Below, piece by piece: positions 12,782-20,566 of a stretch of DNA of 64,000 nt (the stretch's first letter is position 1; every line of letters begins with the position of its first letter). The stretch is from Aromatoleum toluvorans (lineage in GTDB: Bacteria; Pseudomonadota; Gammaproteobacteria; Burkholderiales; Rhodocyclaceae): positions 1-64,000 of the forward strand of contig NZ_WTVN01000005.1 in NCBI RefSeq assembly GCF_012910905.1, read 5' to 3'. The notes below the pieces were generated by a model, which did no database searches, was not told where the DNA came from, and saw only the letters and a program-made list of their open reading frames with translations. The position numbers and the translations under genes were made by a program.

Positions 12782-13408
12782 ATGAACATGAAGCCCCTCG
12801 AAAAGACCGCAGCGTCAGCGCACCTTCACCGAGCGTCCGGGGTGATATTGTCTATATTGTGGGCCTTATTCGCGATCGCGCACTTCAACGGTTTTCACCT
12901 CACCGGAAGAACTAGTCTGTTGATGTTTGGTCTCGCCGAGACGGCCATCGGCGTTTTCTTCCTGCTCCGCACCCAACCGAAATCCTGCACGACGCGGCCC
13001 CATGAATGGGTCACCGCGCTGGCGGGGACATTTCTTCCCCTATTCTTGCGTCCGACCACTGACACCCCGATAGCGATTGCCGACTGGTGCCTCGTTCTAG
13101 GATCGACCGTGCAGATCGTTGGCGTGCTCTCGCTCAACCGCAGCTTCGCTCTGGTTCCCGCCTTGCGCGAACTAAAGACCCATGGCATGTACCGCTTCGT
13201 CCGTCATCCAATCTATTTCAGCTACCTGATCAATTACACTTCCTATCTGACCGCCAACTTCTCGGCCGAAAACCTGCTGATCATATTGGGAAGCATTGGC
13301 TTCCTTGTCGCGCGCGTGTTCTTCGAGGAACGACATCTGAGTCAAACACCCGAGTATCGCGCCTATCAAGACCGGGTCAGGTGGCGCCTCCTCCCATATG
13401 TCTTTTGA
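12782..13408 (+). CDS. Isoprenylcysteine carboxyl methyltransferase-like membrane protein
   Basis: A polytopic protein of 208 residues with about five hydrophobic segments. The C-terminal half carries the signature of the ICMT/PEMT group: GMYRFVRHPIYFSYL followed by EERHLSQTPEYRAYQDRVRWRLLPYVF, where the RHP and the terminal EE...Y...Y residues bind S-adenosylmethionine in known members. Bacterial relatives act on unknown substrates in the membrane. GGAG lies upstream of ATGs at 12782 and 12788, and the second has better spacing. It is 258 nt after the response regulator, so co-transcription is uncertain. GC is lower than in its neighbours (note TCTATATTGTGG near 12850). Confidence 0.75.
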   Translation: MNMKPLEKTAASAHLHRASGVILSILWALFAIAHFNGFHLTGRTSLLMFGLAETAIGVFFLLRTQPKSCTTRPHEWVTALAGTFLPLFLRPTTDTPIAIADWCLVLGSTVQIVGVLSLNRSFALVPALRELKTHGMYRFVRHPIYFSYLINYTSYLTANFSAENLLIILGSIGFLVARVFFEERHLSQTPEYRAYQDRVRWRLLPYVF

Positions 13409-13684
13409 ACACAGCCCTCCTCTGGGACAACTGTCAGCCCCGCGCCGAATTCGGCAGCCTGGCTCAGTTACGCACTGCGCCAATCCGCGAGCCCCTCGAA
13501 TACCTCGACCATCGCCGCCAGCTTTTCCGTCTCCATTGCCGGTAAAAAAAAGAAAGCCCCACAATACAGGCGGTCGCAAACAAATGCATGCACGCACATG
13601 ATTATCAACGTATTTTTTTGCTGCGCTCCTGCAATATGGGTAGCTATGGAAGTCCTGGTCATCCGTCCCCCACGACTCGCGCTC

Positions 13685-14788
13685 CTATCGACCGACTTTC
13701 TGCTCGCCCATAACCAATAAACGGTCCCGATCGAGACCGCCGAGCCGACCATCCCCGTTTACCTCCACTTGCACATCCCACACTCGGCCCTGCCGGTCCA
13801 CTACGTCACCGGCCTCACTGACGAATTTGTCGCCAGATCCGCCGAATCCGCTTCCGATTTGCCCCTCAACGACGTACCGGGGCCGTCGCTTGCTCTCGAT
13901 ATACGTCTTCGCGACGTATTCACCGATCACTCCCAAGCTGAGCAACTGAACGCCCCCGAGAAAAAACATCGGGACGAGCGTCGACGCCCACCCTGGCACC
14001 CCCTCGTGATTCACCAAGCGCTCCCACAACGCCCATAGCCCACCAGCAAAGCTCAGAAGCGAAACCACGAACCCCACGAGCGTAATTGCACGCAGCGGGG
14101 CCGCCGAAAACGACGTAACGCCCTCGAGTGCAAACGCCACCATCTTTCCGAGCGGATACTTGGTTTCACCCGCAGGCCGTTCGGTCCGGTCGTAATGCAC
14201 CATCGCGCTATTGAAACCAAGCCGAGGGACGACACCGCGCAGGAAGATATTCCGTTCGTCGTACCCCTTCAACGCGTCGATTGCGCGGCGCGACAACAGA
14301 CGGAAGTCCGCGTGATTGAAAATGATTTCGACCCCAAGGCGCTCCAGCAACCAGTAGTAGCCCTCCGCACTGAAGCGCTTGAAGAACGAATCGGCCGTGC
14401 GGCAGCGGCGCACCCCGTAGACGACATCGGCTCCACCATGGTACGCATCGAGCATGCCCGAGATTGCCTCCGGATCGTCCTGCAGGTCGGCATCAATTGT
14501 GATCACGGCATCGCCCGACGCTGAGAAAAGGCCCGCCAACAATGCGTTCTGGTGTCCGCAATTGCGTGACAGCTTGATACCCTGGACTCGCCGTTCCTTA
14601 GCAGCGAGCGCCTCCACAATCTGCCACGTCCCGTCGGATGAGCCATCGTCAACGAAATACAAGGCGCTCCCCTCGTCGGCTTTGCCCCGCGCCCGCAGAT
14701 CGGCCAGCACGGTCAGCAGCCGCCGCGCGGTATCCGGAAGTACCGCTGCCTCGTTGTAGCAGGGCACAACGACGGCAAGTCGTGTCAT
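13685..14788 (-). CDS. Family 2 glycosyltransferase (GtrB/DPM1-like) with two membrane helices
   Basis: A 367-residue enzyme that probably moves a sugar from a nucleotide donor to undecaprenyl phosphate on the inner face of the inner membrane. The GT-A domain begins AVVVPCYNEAAVLP and has the metal-binding ITIDADLQDDPEAI motif. Two hydrophobic segments (about 230-300) follow. The C-terminal tail past TYIESKRRPRYVV is about 60 residues long, glycine- and charge-rich, and longer than usual for GtrB. GGAGGAGAC precedes the ATG, which overlaps the stop of the GtrA-like gene by 4 nt. With GtrA-like flippases such enzymes supply sugars for glycan decoration. Confidence 0.87.
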   Translation of the reverse strand: MTRLAVVVPCYNEAAVLPDTARRLLTVLADLRARGKADEGSALYFVDDGSSDGTWQIVEALAAKERRVQGIKLSRNCGHQNALLAGLFSASGDAVITIDADLQDDPEAISGMLDAYHGGADVVYGVRRCRTADSFFKRFSAEGYYWLLERLGVEIIFNHADFRLLSRRAIDALKGYDERNIFLRGVVPRLGFNSAMVHYDRTERPAGETKYPLGKMVAFALEGVTSFSAAPLRAITLVGFVVSLLSFAGGLWALWERLVNHEGVPGWASTLVPMFFLGGVQLLSLGVIGEYVAKTYIESKRRPRYVVEGQIGSGFGGSGDKFVSEAGDVVDRQGRVWDVQVEVNGDGRLGGLDRDRLLVMGEQKVGR

Positions 14789-15192
14789 GTCGTCTCCTCC
14801 GCCTGCGAGGGTCGATCCGCAAACACCCACCATCGACATCCGCAGTAGCTGACCAGCACATAAGGCAGAACCGCCACCGCCTGAGCCCAGGCCGCGGCCA
14901 ACCCCACCTCTATGGCACCCAACAACGTGACGATATTCAGCAACCACGCAGACAGTACGACAAGCAAGAATTTCACGGCATGTCGTAACAAGGGGCCACG
15001 CCCCGCAAAGGTCCAGTGTCGGTTCAGCGCAAAACTGAACATCAATCCGATCGCATATCCTGCCGCGTTGGCTGCAACCTCGCCCAATCCCGACGCCCGC
15101 GCCCCGTAAATGGAAGCCAGCCCGACGGCCGTGTTGCCCACACCTACCGCGCCAAAGCGCCACACGGTCGCGCATCGCTTCACGGCTTGCAT
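14785..15192 (-). CDS. GtrA-like membrane protein
   Basis: A small protein (135 residues from this start) with four hydrophobic segments and the GtrA/DPMS signature: WRFGAVGVGNTAVGLASIYGA at the start and NRHWTFAGRG in the middle loop. Members are thought to flip polyprenyl-phosphate-linked sugars. Its stop overlaps the start of the GT2 gene (ATGA), and its start overlaps the end of the upstream methyltransferase by 13 nt, so all three are translationally coupled. An earlier ATG at 15234 is possible but would overlap far more. Confidence 0.82.
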   Translation of the reverse strand: MQAVKRCATVWRFGAVGVGNTAVGLASIYGARASGLGEVAANAAGYAIGLMFSFALNRHWTFAGRGPLLRHAVKFLLVVLSAWLLNIVTLLGAIEVGLAAAWAQAVAVLPYVLVSYCGCRWWVFADRPSQAEETT

Positions 15193-15875
15193 CTCCGCGC
15201 ACAAAGACGGTATTGCGCGCCGAGCGGCAACCATTCGAGATACGGCTCCAGAGGTCGCAGAAAGCGCAAAGCGCCGGGAAAGAAAATGCGGTATGCAAGT
15301 GTGACGCTGCCAAAACCTGCCGCGCGCAGGCGCTCCCTCATCGTACGCGCCCGAATCAGTACGGCATTGGCGTCGAACGGACAGGTATCCACGGCATGTC
15401 GTGTCAACGGATTCAGCGGGTTATGCTCGAACAGAAACAGGCTCCCGCCGTCGGCCAGCGTCCGTAGCAGTTCGCGCAAGAGCGCCAGATGCGCGGCGGC
15501 ATCAATGTGATGGAAGACACAGGCCGCAAACGCCACGTCGAAGGTCCCGTCCTCGAACGGAATCGTGACGCCGTCAAAGCAGCAATACTCTACAGCCCCC
15601 GGATAGCGATCACGCGCAATCGCCAGCGAGCGCTCCGATACGTCGAGACAGGTCAGCGATGCCCGCGGAAAGAACTCGCGCCAATAGGGAACGGAACCAC
15701 CTATGCCTGCACCGAAGTCCAGAATGCGCGTGGTGGCCTGTGCTGCGGGAGAACGCGCAACATCCTGAACCTTGTAGCGTGCGAAGTAAGCCGGACTTTC
15801 ACCCGAAAGCCCGATATTGGCAGCATGCTGCTGCTCGTATTCGTCCGCACAACGGTCGAACTCGGCTCGCTCCAT
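15180..15875 (-). CDS. Class I SAM-dependent methyltransferase
   Basis: A 231-residue Rossmann-fold methyltransferase. Motif I is ILDFGAGIGGSVPY, the acidic residue after strand 2 is in LTCLDVS, and motif II/III follows as FDVAFAACVFHHI. The C-terminal half (FFPGALRFLRPLEPYLEWLPLG) is hydrophobic and may contact membrane. GAGAG lies upstream of the ATG (MERAEFDRCADEYEQQH). It sits 10 nt after the large membrane protein gene and overlaps the GtrA-like gene, so it probably methylates a lipid-linked sugar or related envelope molecule. The substrate is not identifiable. Confidence 0.82.
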   Translation of the reverse strand: MERAEFDRCADEYEQQHAANIGLSGESPAYFARYKVQDVARSPAAQATTRILDFGAGIGGSVPYWREFFPRASLTCLDVSERSLAIARDRYPGAVEYCCFDGVTIPFEDGTFDVAFAACVFHHIDAAAHLALLRELLRTLADGGSLFLFEHNPLNPLTRHAVDTCPFDANAVLIRARTMRERLRAAGFGSVTLAYRIFFPGALRFLRPLEPYLEWLPLGAQYRLCARRCKP

Positions 15876-15885
15876 CAATGCTCTC

Positions 15886-17397
15886 TCATTGAACCGCACC
15901 GACGGAGTCCCTGACGTGGGCGACGGCCACCCCGTCGGCATGAACCCGCCTCCAGCCGGGAAGGTGGTCCAACAACGCCACAGCGGGTGTCCCCGTTCCC
16001 AGCAAGGTCCAGCCGATACGGTAATCCGCCAGCAACTTCTCGAGTGCGGCTGTATCCGCCAGTCCCACCGCGTCGATATAACGCTTCAGCAGTTCGTCGC
16101 CATACATGTCGGCACGTCCATCGATGAACACAGGTATGCCGCGATAGATCAGGTAACCACCAAAATTGTACGAATTGAGAACTGGCCCTGAAGCTCCCAC
16201 GCGAATGGCGGCGTCGACCGCCGCTTCGGGCGAGCTCGCGGCTGCGGGCGAGAAACGCCCTGTCTGAAGCACTGCACCGATCACTACTGCGGCAAGCACC
16301 ACTGCCACGGCAATTGCCCCGCGTCGTGCGGGCAAGGCAAATGCCGAAAAAATGCGATCCAGGGACTCCGCATCAGGCATAGCTCCCTTCGTCTTGTGCC
16401 AGACAGCCGCGAAAGGCGTCGCGATCAGGAAGGGGCTGACCAGCCCCAGAACCGACATATGGCGGTGATGTTTGAGCGCGAGGTGCACCAGTCCCAGCAT
16501 GAGGATCAGTCTCAACAACGGCAGCCGCATGCGCCCCGAGCACGCTGCAGCCAATACCAGCATGAGCCAGACTTCCAATGTCTGCAGTTTCTGGAAATCC
16601 GGCGAGCGCCACTCCGAAATAACCTTGAGGGCGAGATCCATGCCGCTCACCTGCACCGGATACCAAAGCCCCCACCAGCCCGAGGGAGTAATCATCGCCG
16701 CAAAGACGGCCAAGCCGACAAAACACGCCCATCGGACAGCCGCCTTGCGCCGACATTCGGCAGCTTGGCTCAGCACCGCATCCAGCGCCAGAACGCCGCT
16801 CAAGCCAAGCCCGAGAACAAAGCTGCCGTGCAAATTCGCCCACAACACCATCAGGATCAGCGCCCCCCACGGAGGATCGCTTCGACGTTCCCCCGCATCC
16901 ACCAGGGTTCCCACCCAAACGGCAAGCAGCGGCCATACGAGAACGTGAGGGCGCGCCAGCAAATGCCCCATCAACATGCCGGCAGCCAATGCCGTCAGCA
17001 GCAGCGCATGTATCGGCTCCATCCGGCCGAGCAGAAAACGCAGCAGATACGCCAAGGTTCCGGCAAAAAGCAGCGCAACCAATACGACCAGCCCCGTCCA
17101 ATCCGCGAGTGCCTGCACGCTTGCGAGCACCACCTCCGACAGCCATTCATGTGCTGTCCAGGGAACACCGGGCATCGAATGTGAAAACGGGTCAACGTGC
17201 GGAACCGCTTTGTTCGCCAGGATCCACTGCCCCGCAGCGATATGCCAGTAAGTATCCGGATCGCCAAGAATTGCGTTGAACCGCTGATTGGTCAATATCT
17301 GCGAAAAAGCAAAAAACGCAGTCAGCAATGGCCAGGAAAACCCGAAAGTCCGGAATCCAGGCGGATTGACGTTACAGGCACGTTCCACTGTCGACAT
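15886..17397 (-). CDS. Large polytopic membrane protein, possibly a GT-C-type glycosyltransferase
   Basis: A 503-residue protein with about ten hydrophobic segments, an early acidic motif GDPDTYWHIAAG in the first predicted periplasmic loop and a soluble C-terminal domain of about 110 residues (from about 390). The acidic loop after the first helix resembles lipid-linked GT-C sugar transferases, but I do not recognise a defined family. It is the first gene of the four-gene envelope operon. The ATG at 17397 has no strong ribosome site; an in-frame TTG lies 9 nt upstream. The operon points away from the Tad pilus locus, with about 600 bp between. Confidence 0.6.
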   Translation of the reverse strand: MSTVERACNVNPPGFRTFGFSWPLLTAFFAFSQILTNQRFNAILGDPDTYWHIAAGQWILANKAVPHVDPFSHSMPGVPWTAHEWLSEVVLASVQALADWTGLVVLVALLFAGTLAYLLRFLLGRMEPIHALLLTALAAGMLMGHLLARPHVLVWPLLAVWVGTLVDAGERRSDPPWGALILMVLWANLHGSFVLGLGLSGVLALDAVLSQAAECRRKAAVRWACFVGLAVFAAMITPSGWWGLWYPVQVSGMDLALKVISEWRSPDFQKLQTLEVWLMLVLAAACSGRMRLPLLRLILMLGLVHLALKHHRHMSVLGLVSPFLIATPFAAVWHKTKGAMPDAESLDRIFSAFALPARRGAIAVAVVLAAVVIGAVLQTGRFSPAAASSPEAAVDAAIRVGASGPVLNSYNFGGYLIYRGIPVFIDGRADMYGDELLKRYIDAVGLADTAALEKLLADYRIGWTLLGTGTPAVALLDHLPGWRRVHADGVAVAHVRDSVGAVQ

Positions 17398-18003
17398 ATC
17401 GATCAACGAATTCCAGTTTCAAGGACTGACAATCCCGGATCATTCATGAGAGGCCGTGACCCCGTGCGTAAGGCTGCCACACAACATAATCATCCATTCA
17501 AGCATGACAACCCGAAATCATGGATACCTATCCACCTAGGGCACGATTCGCTGAAACGAGAAGCACGCGCGCTGATAGCGAGGCATGTATCGTTCGCGAG
17601 CTCACAATCAGGCTTCACAAGCAAGGTGAGTAGGCAGCTCAGAACGGGGGTGACCGCATCCCTTATAAACTTGTCCCGAGTGGACAAGACGTGCGTATTT
17701 CACGGGCTACACGAGACATCAAAGCATTATGTGAAAGATGTCACGGCCTCGGAAAACCAATCCGATCGATCGTCGCCCCTGATACCCGGGCATGAAAAAC
17801 ATCGAGCTGTCCTTGTTTGCTCGCGAGCCAAGCCCCTTCTGTTTCGAGCCCGTCCCGCCCGCCCGGTGAATTCCCCGCGGGCCCGTGACATTCGTCCCGG
17901 TCGCGACAGTCACATATGCCTAAGCCGTCAGGGCGCAATGAACGATGTATGGAGAATCACGTTTTCATAAGCTGGCATCAAGGGTTCAGGACGGAGCGGA
18001 ACG
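17398..18003. other. 606-bp intergenic region upstream of the Tad pilus locus
   Basis: Lower GC than its surroundings and without a convincing gene; short open frames here lack ribosome sites and family features. It must hold the divergent promoters for the envelope operon (minus) and the flp/tad locus (plus). A 7-bp inverted repeat at 17670-17688 is listed separately. Confidence 0.65.
17670..17688. promoter_or_regulatory. Inverted repeat CTTGTCC-N5-GGACAAG, candidate operator
   Basis: Perfect 7-bp arms separated by CGAGT, in the divergent control region between the envelope operon and the flp genes, about 315 nt before the first pilin start. No T-tract follows, so it looks more like a protein-binding site than a terminator. 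Confidence 0.4.
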
Positions 18004-18189
18004 ATGAAAGCCAGCCGGTTCAAGACGCTCGCAATTTCGTTCTATCAGGAGCAGGACGCGGTCACGGCAATCGAGTATGCACTGCTGGCTTCGCTGATTT
18101 TTGCAGTGATAGTGACCGGCGTCACGCTCCTCGGAACCGAAGTAAAGGCAATGTATGACGCACTGGCCGCCGCAATACCACCGCAGTGA
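18004..18189 (+). CDS. flp1: Flp-type IVb pilin 1
   Basis: A 61-residue pilin precursor. The leader ends in a charged stretch (FYQEQDAVTAIEYALLASLIFAVIVTG), and the Flp motif is followed by a single hydrophobic helix. Flp pilins are cleaved after a conserved Gly by the TadV peptidase; here the position before the hydrophobic segment reads QEQDAVTAIEY, so the usual Gly is replaced by Asp-Ala. The following pilin has the normal EEGVTAIEYGLL. GGAGCGGAACG precedes the ATG. It opens the Tad locus. Confidence 0.85.
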   Translation: MKASRFKTLAISFYQEQDAVTAIEYALLASLIFAVIVTGVTLLGTEVKAMYDALAAAIPPQ

Positions 18190-18213
18190 TCCAGCGCGTA
18201 CTGATTTCCGGAA

Positions 18214-18249
18214 CGGGCCTCCCGCTCCGGGTGACAGCCGGGAGGCCCG
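18214..18249 (+). promoter_or_regulatory. mRNA hairpin between the two pilin genes
   Basis: A perfect 11-bp inverted repeat (CGGGCCTCCCG, 14-nt loop, CGGGAGGCCCG) lies in the 86-nt gap between flp1 and flp2. No strong T-tract follows, so it may stabilise or process the pilin mRNA instead of ending it. Confidence 0.6.
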
Positions 18250-18275
18250 GCGTATTCTTGACGAAGGAGAGGATC

Positions 18276-18473
18276 ATGCTGGAAATGCTCAAACAATTCA
18301 TTCGTGACGAGGAAGGGGTGACGGCGATCGAGTACGGTCTGCTTGCAGCCCTAATCGCGGTGGCGATCATTCTGGGTGCATCGACGCTGGGCACCAACCT
18401 CAACACCCTCTTCAACAAGATCGCAACGTGTATCTCGACTCCCTCCAGCACATGCTTCAGCGGCGGCGCGTAA
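18276..18473 (+). CDS. flp2: Flp-type IVb pilin 2
   Basis: A 65-residue pilin precursor with the classic Flp features: short charged leader MLEMLKQFIRDEEG, presumed cleavage after Gly14, mature start VTAIEYGLLAALIAVAII with Glu5 and Tyr6, and a small C-terminal tail with a cysteine pair (ATCISTPSSTCFSGG) that could form a disulfide. AAGGAGAGG precedes the ATG. It is the more canonical of the two pilins and the likely major subunit of the Flp fibre. A strong terminator-like hairpin follows directly. Confidence 0.9.
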   Translation: MLEMLKQFIRDEEGVTAIEYGLLAALIAVAIILGASTLGTNLNTLFNKIATCISTPSSTCFSGGA

Positions 18474-18496
18474 TCAAGCACACCTGACACGCCCAA

Positions 18497-18540
18497 CCAG
18501 TTGTGGGAACGGACGGGGTCCGTACCCACACTGGCTTTTG
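18497..18540 (+). terminator. Terminator/attenuator after the pilin genes
   Basis: A long, slightly imperfect stem of about 17 bp (left arm CCAGTTGTGGGAACGGAC, right arm GTCCGTACCCACACTGG, loop GGG) is followed by CTTTTG. It begins 23 nt after the flp2 stop and 34 nt before tadV, so it can separate abundant pilin transcripts from the assembly genes. The T-tract is short, so read-through is likely. Confidence 0.72.
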
Positions 18541-18573
18541 GATATTTGAGCTACCCGCCAGGATGGATGGCAA

Positions 18574-19143
18574 ATGAACATCGGACTCGCGGCGCTGATC
18601 GGAGCACTGGCGTTTGCCGTGGTCACGGACATACGCCACGCCAGGGTGCCTAACCTCCTCGTGGCTCTTGGGACCGTGGCAGCCGGTCTGTACCACGGAA
18701 TCTCCGTATATGGCGGAGGCGTACTGCATGTTCTCTCGGGAAGTATCGGATTGATCTCCCTCCTGGAAGGGATGATGGTCGGATTCGTCTGCCTGCTGCC
18801 TCTTTACGCGCTCCGGGCAATGGGTGCAGGCGACGTCAAGCTGATGATGATGGTCGGCGCCTTTCTCGGCCCGCTTCAGACCCTCGGCGTCGTCGTGCTG
18901 ACCTTTGCCGCCGGAGGAGCCCTCGCGATCGTGATGGCCTTGTGGCAGCGCTCGTTGCGCCAGGTCGCATCGAACCTGCGCTTCCTGCTGACGACCTACG
19001 CCGTACGCGCCACCGGCGGCACCGGCCCCGAACTGGAACCCCTGCAGCAAACCGCCGGCCGCATGCCCTACGCCGTCGCCATTGCCGCCGGCACCCTCCT
19101 GCAGCTCATCCTGGTCCGCTCCGGAGGCTGGGCGCTGAGCTGA
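18574..19143 (+). CDS. tadV: Type IV prepilin peptidase of the Tad system (TadV/CpaA)
   Basis: A 189-residue inner-membrane aspartyl protease with about five or six hydrophobic segments. It carries the two catalytic aspartates of the A24 family: one in VVTDIRHARVPN (Asp18) and one in the GxGD motif MGAGDVKLMM. It lacks the N-terminal methyltransferase domain of PilD, as is normal for TadV. It processes the Flp pilins and TadE/F-like pseudopilins encoded alongside. AGGATGG precedes the ATG. Confidence 0.92.
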   Translation: MNIGLAALIGALAFAVVTDIRHARVPNLLVALGTVAAGLYHGISVYGGGVLHVLSGSIGLISLLEGMMVGFVCLLPLYALRAMGAGDVKLMMMVGAFLGPLQTLGVVVLTFAAGGALAIVMALWQRSLRQVASNLRFLLTTYAVRATGGTGPELEPLQQTAGRMPYAVAIAAGTLLQLILVRSGGWALS

Positions 19144-19169
19144 TTTCGTTCGTCTCTCGGAGCACCGCC

Positions 19170-20477
19170 ATGAACGCACCTACCAGCGCCCGGGTCATCC
19201 CGATGGATGAATCCGGTGCCTTTCCGCGTGCGCCGCGCACGCTGGACGAAACCGGCCTGCCGCTGCTGTTCCTCGTGGAGCTCGCGACGAAGCTGCTGTT
19301 CCTGCGCGGGCAGATGCGGCTCACCGAGATCTCGCACCACCTTCACTTGCCCGCAAGCGTGCTCGAAGCCCTGCTCGCCTTCATGCGCTCCGAGCGCATC
19401 TGCGAGGTAGTGCGGCGGGGCGAAACCGACGGCGACATCCTCTTCGGGCTGACCGATTCCGGGCGGGCGCGGGCATCCGAGTTTCTCGGTCGCTGCAAGT
19501 ACGCTGGCCCGGCGCCCGTCAGCCTCGCGAATTACGTCGAACAGACGGACCTTCAGTCCGTGACCAGGATGCGCATCACGCGCGAGGATGTGAACGAAGC
19601 CTTCCGCGGCCTGATCATCAAGCCCGACGTTCAGGACCAGCTCGGTGCCGCGATGGGCTCGGGGCGCGCGATGTTCCTCTACGGCCCGGCCGGCGCCGGC
19701 AAGACCTACCTCGCCGAACGCCTATCGCTGCTGCTGGAAGGCAACGTCGCAGTACCGCACGCGATCATGGTCGACGGCGAGATCATCCAGGTGTTCGACC
19801 CGCTGATCCACACTCCCGTGGACGACGGACAGCGCCCTGCCGGGCTGGACAACCTGCAGCGCGCGGATCTGCGCTGGGTGCGCTGCAAGCGCCCCGTGGC
19901 GATCACCGGCGGCGAGCTGACCATGCGCATGCTCGACCTGGACTACGACATGAGCACCGGCTACTACCAGGCGCCGCCCCACGTAAAGGCCAACAACGGC
20001 ATCTTCGTCGTGGACGACCTCGGCCGCCAGCTCGTCAAGCCCGAGCAGCTCATGAACCGCTGGATCGTGCCGATGGACCGCCACCACGACTACCTCGCGC
20101 TGCATAGCGGCACCAAATTCACCCTGCCCTTCGACGTGGTCCTCGTCTTCTCCACCAACCTCATGCCCTCGGAAGTGGCCGACCCCGCCTTCCTGCGCCG
20201 CCTCGGCTACAAGATCCACATCGGCCCGATGAATGAAGACGAATACAGGAACATATTCACGCGCGTCTGCGAGGAACGGGGCGTACCTTACGACGAAGCG
20301 GCCTTCCGCACGCTGCTGGACGAGTACCACAAGGTCCACAACAAGCCGCTCCTGGCTTGTTTCCCGCGGGACATCATCGGCCAGATCGCAGATCTCGCAC
20401 GCTACCGTGGGGAGCCCGCAAGGCTGACGCCGGACGCCCTTCACTGGGCCTGGCACAACTACTTCGCGTCGCGCTGA
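19170..20477 (+). CDS. AAA+ ATPase with an N-terminal winged-helix-like domain, within the Tad locus
   Basis: A 435-residue protein. Residues about 30-107 read like a winged helix: MRLTEISHHLHLPASVLEALL (helix-turn-helix), FMRSERICEVVRRGE and the wing LFGLTDSGRARASEFL. Residues about 140-435 form an AAA+ module with Walker A GPAGAGKT (172-179), Walker B-like GIFVVDDLGRQ (about 277-287) and the sensor segment VLVFSTNL. It is not a TadA-type secretion ATPase. It lies between tadV and rcpC, 26 nt after tadV. Role unknown; remodelling of pilus parts or control of the locus are possibilities. Confidence 0.72.
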   Translation: MNAPTSARVIPMDESGAFPRAPRTLDETGLPLLFLVELATKLLFLRGQMRLTEISHHLHLPASVLEALLAFMRSERICEVVRRGETDGDILFGLTDSGRARASEFLGRCKYAGPAPVSLANYVEQTDLQSVTRMRITREDVNEAFRGLIIKPDVQDQLGAAMGSGRAMFLYGPAGAGKTYLAERLSLLLEGNVAVPHAIMVDGEIIQVFDPLIHTPVDDGQRPAGLDNLQRADLRWVRCKRPVAITGGELTMRMLDLDYDMSTGYYQAPPHVKANNGIFVVDDLGRQLVKPEQLMNRWIVPMDRHHDYLALHSGTKFTLPFDVVLVFSTNLMPSEVADPAFLRRLGYKIHIGPMNEDEYRNIFTRVCEERGVPYDEAAFRTLLDEYHKVHNKPLLACFPRDIIGQIADLARYRGEPARLTPDALHWAWHNYFASR

Positions 20478-20566
20478 CCCGCGCGACGGAATAACGGGGC
20501 CCGCCACGGCGGGCATTGGCAGGGCCGCAAGCCGCGCGCCGGCGGCCCGGAAACAGGGGGACGCAC

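Noticed and set aside
13409-13684. Short open frames between the ICMT-like gene and the GT2 gene
   Set aside because: No ribosome sites or recognisable domains. The A-run near 13547 suggested a terminator, but I found no convincing stem.
17490-17970. Small open frames upstream of flp1
   Set aside because: They overlap on both strands, lack ribosome sites and have irregular composition, so I treat the region as regulatory.
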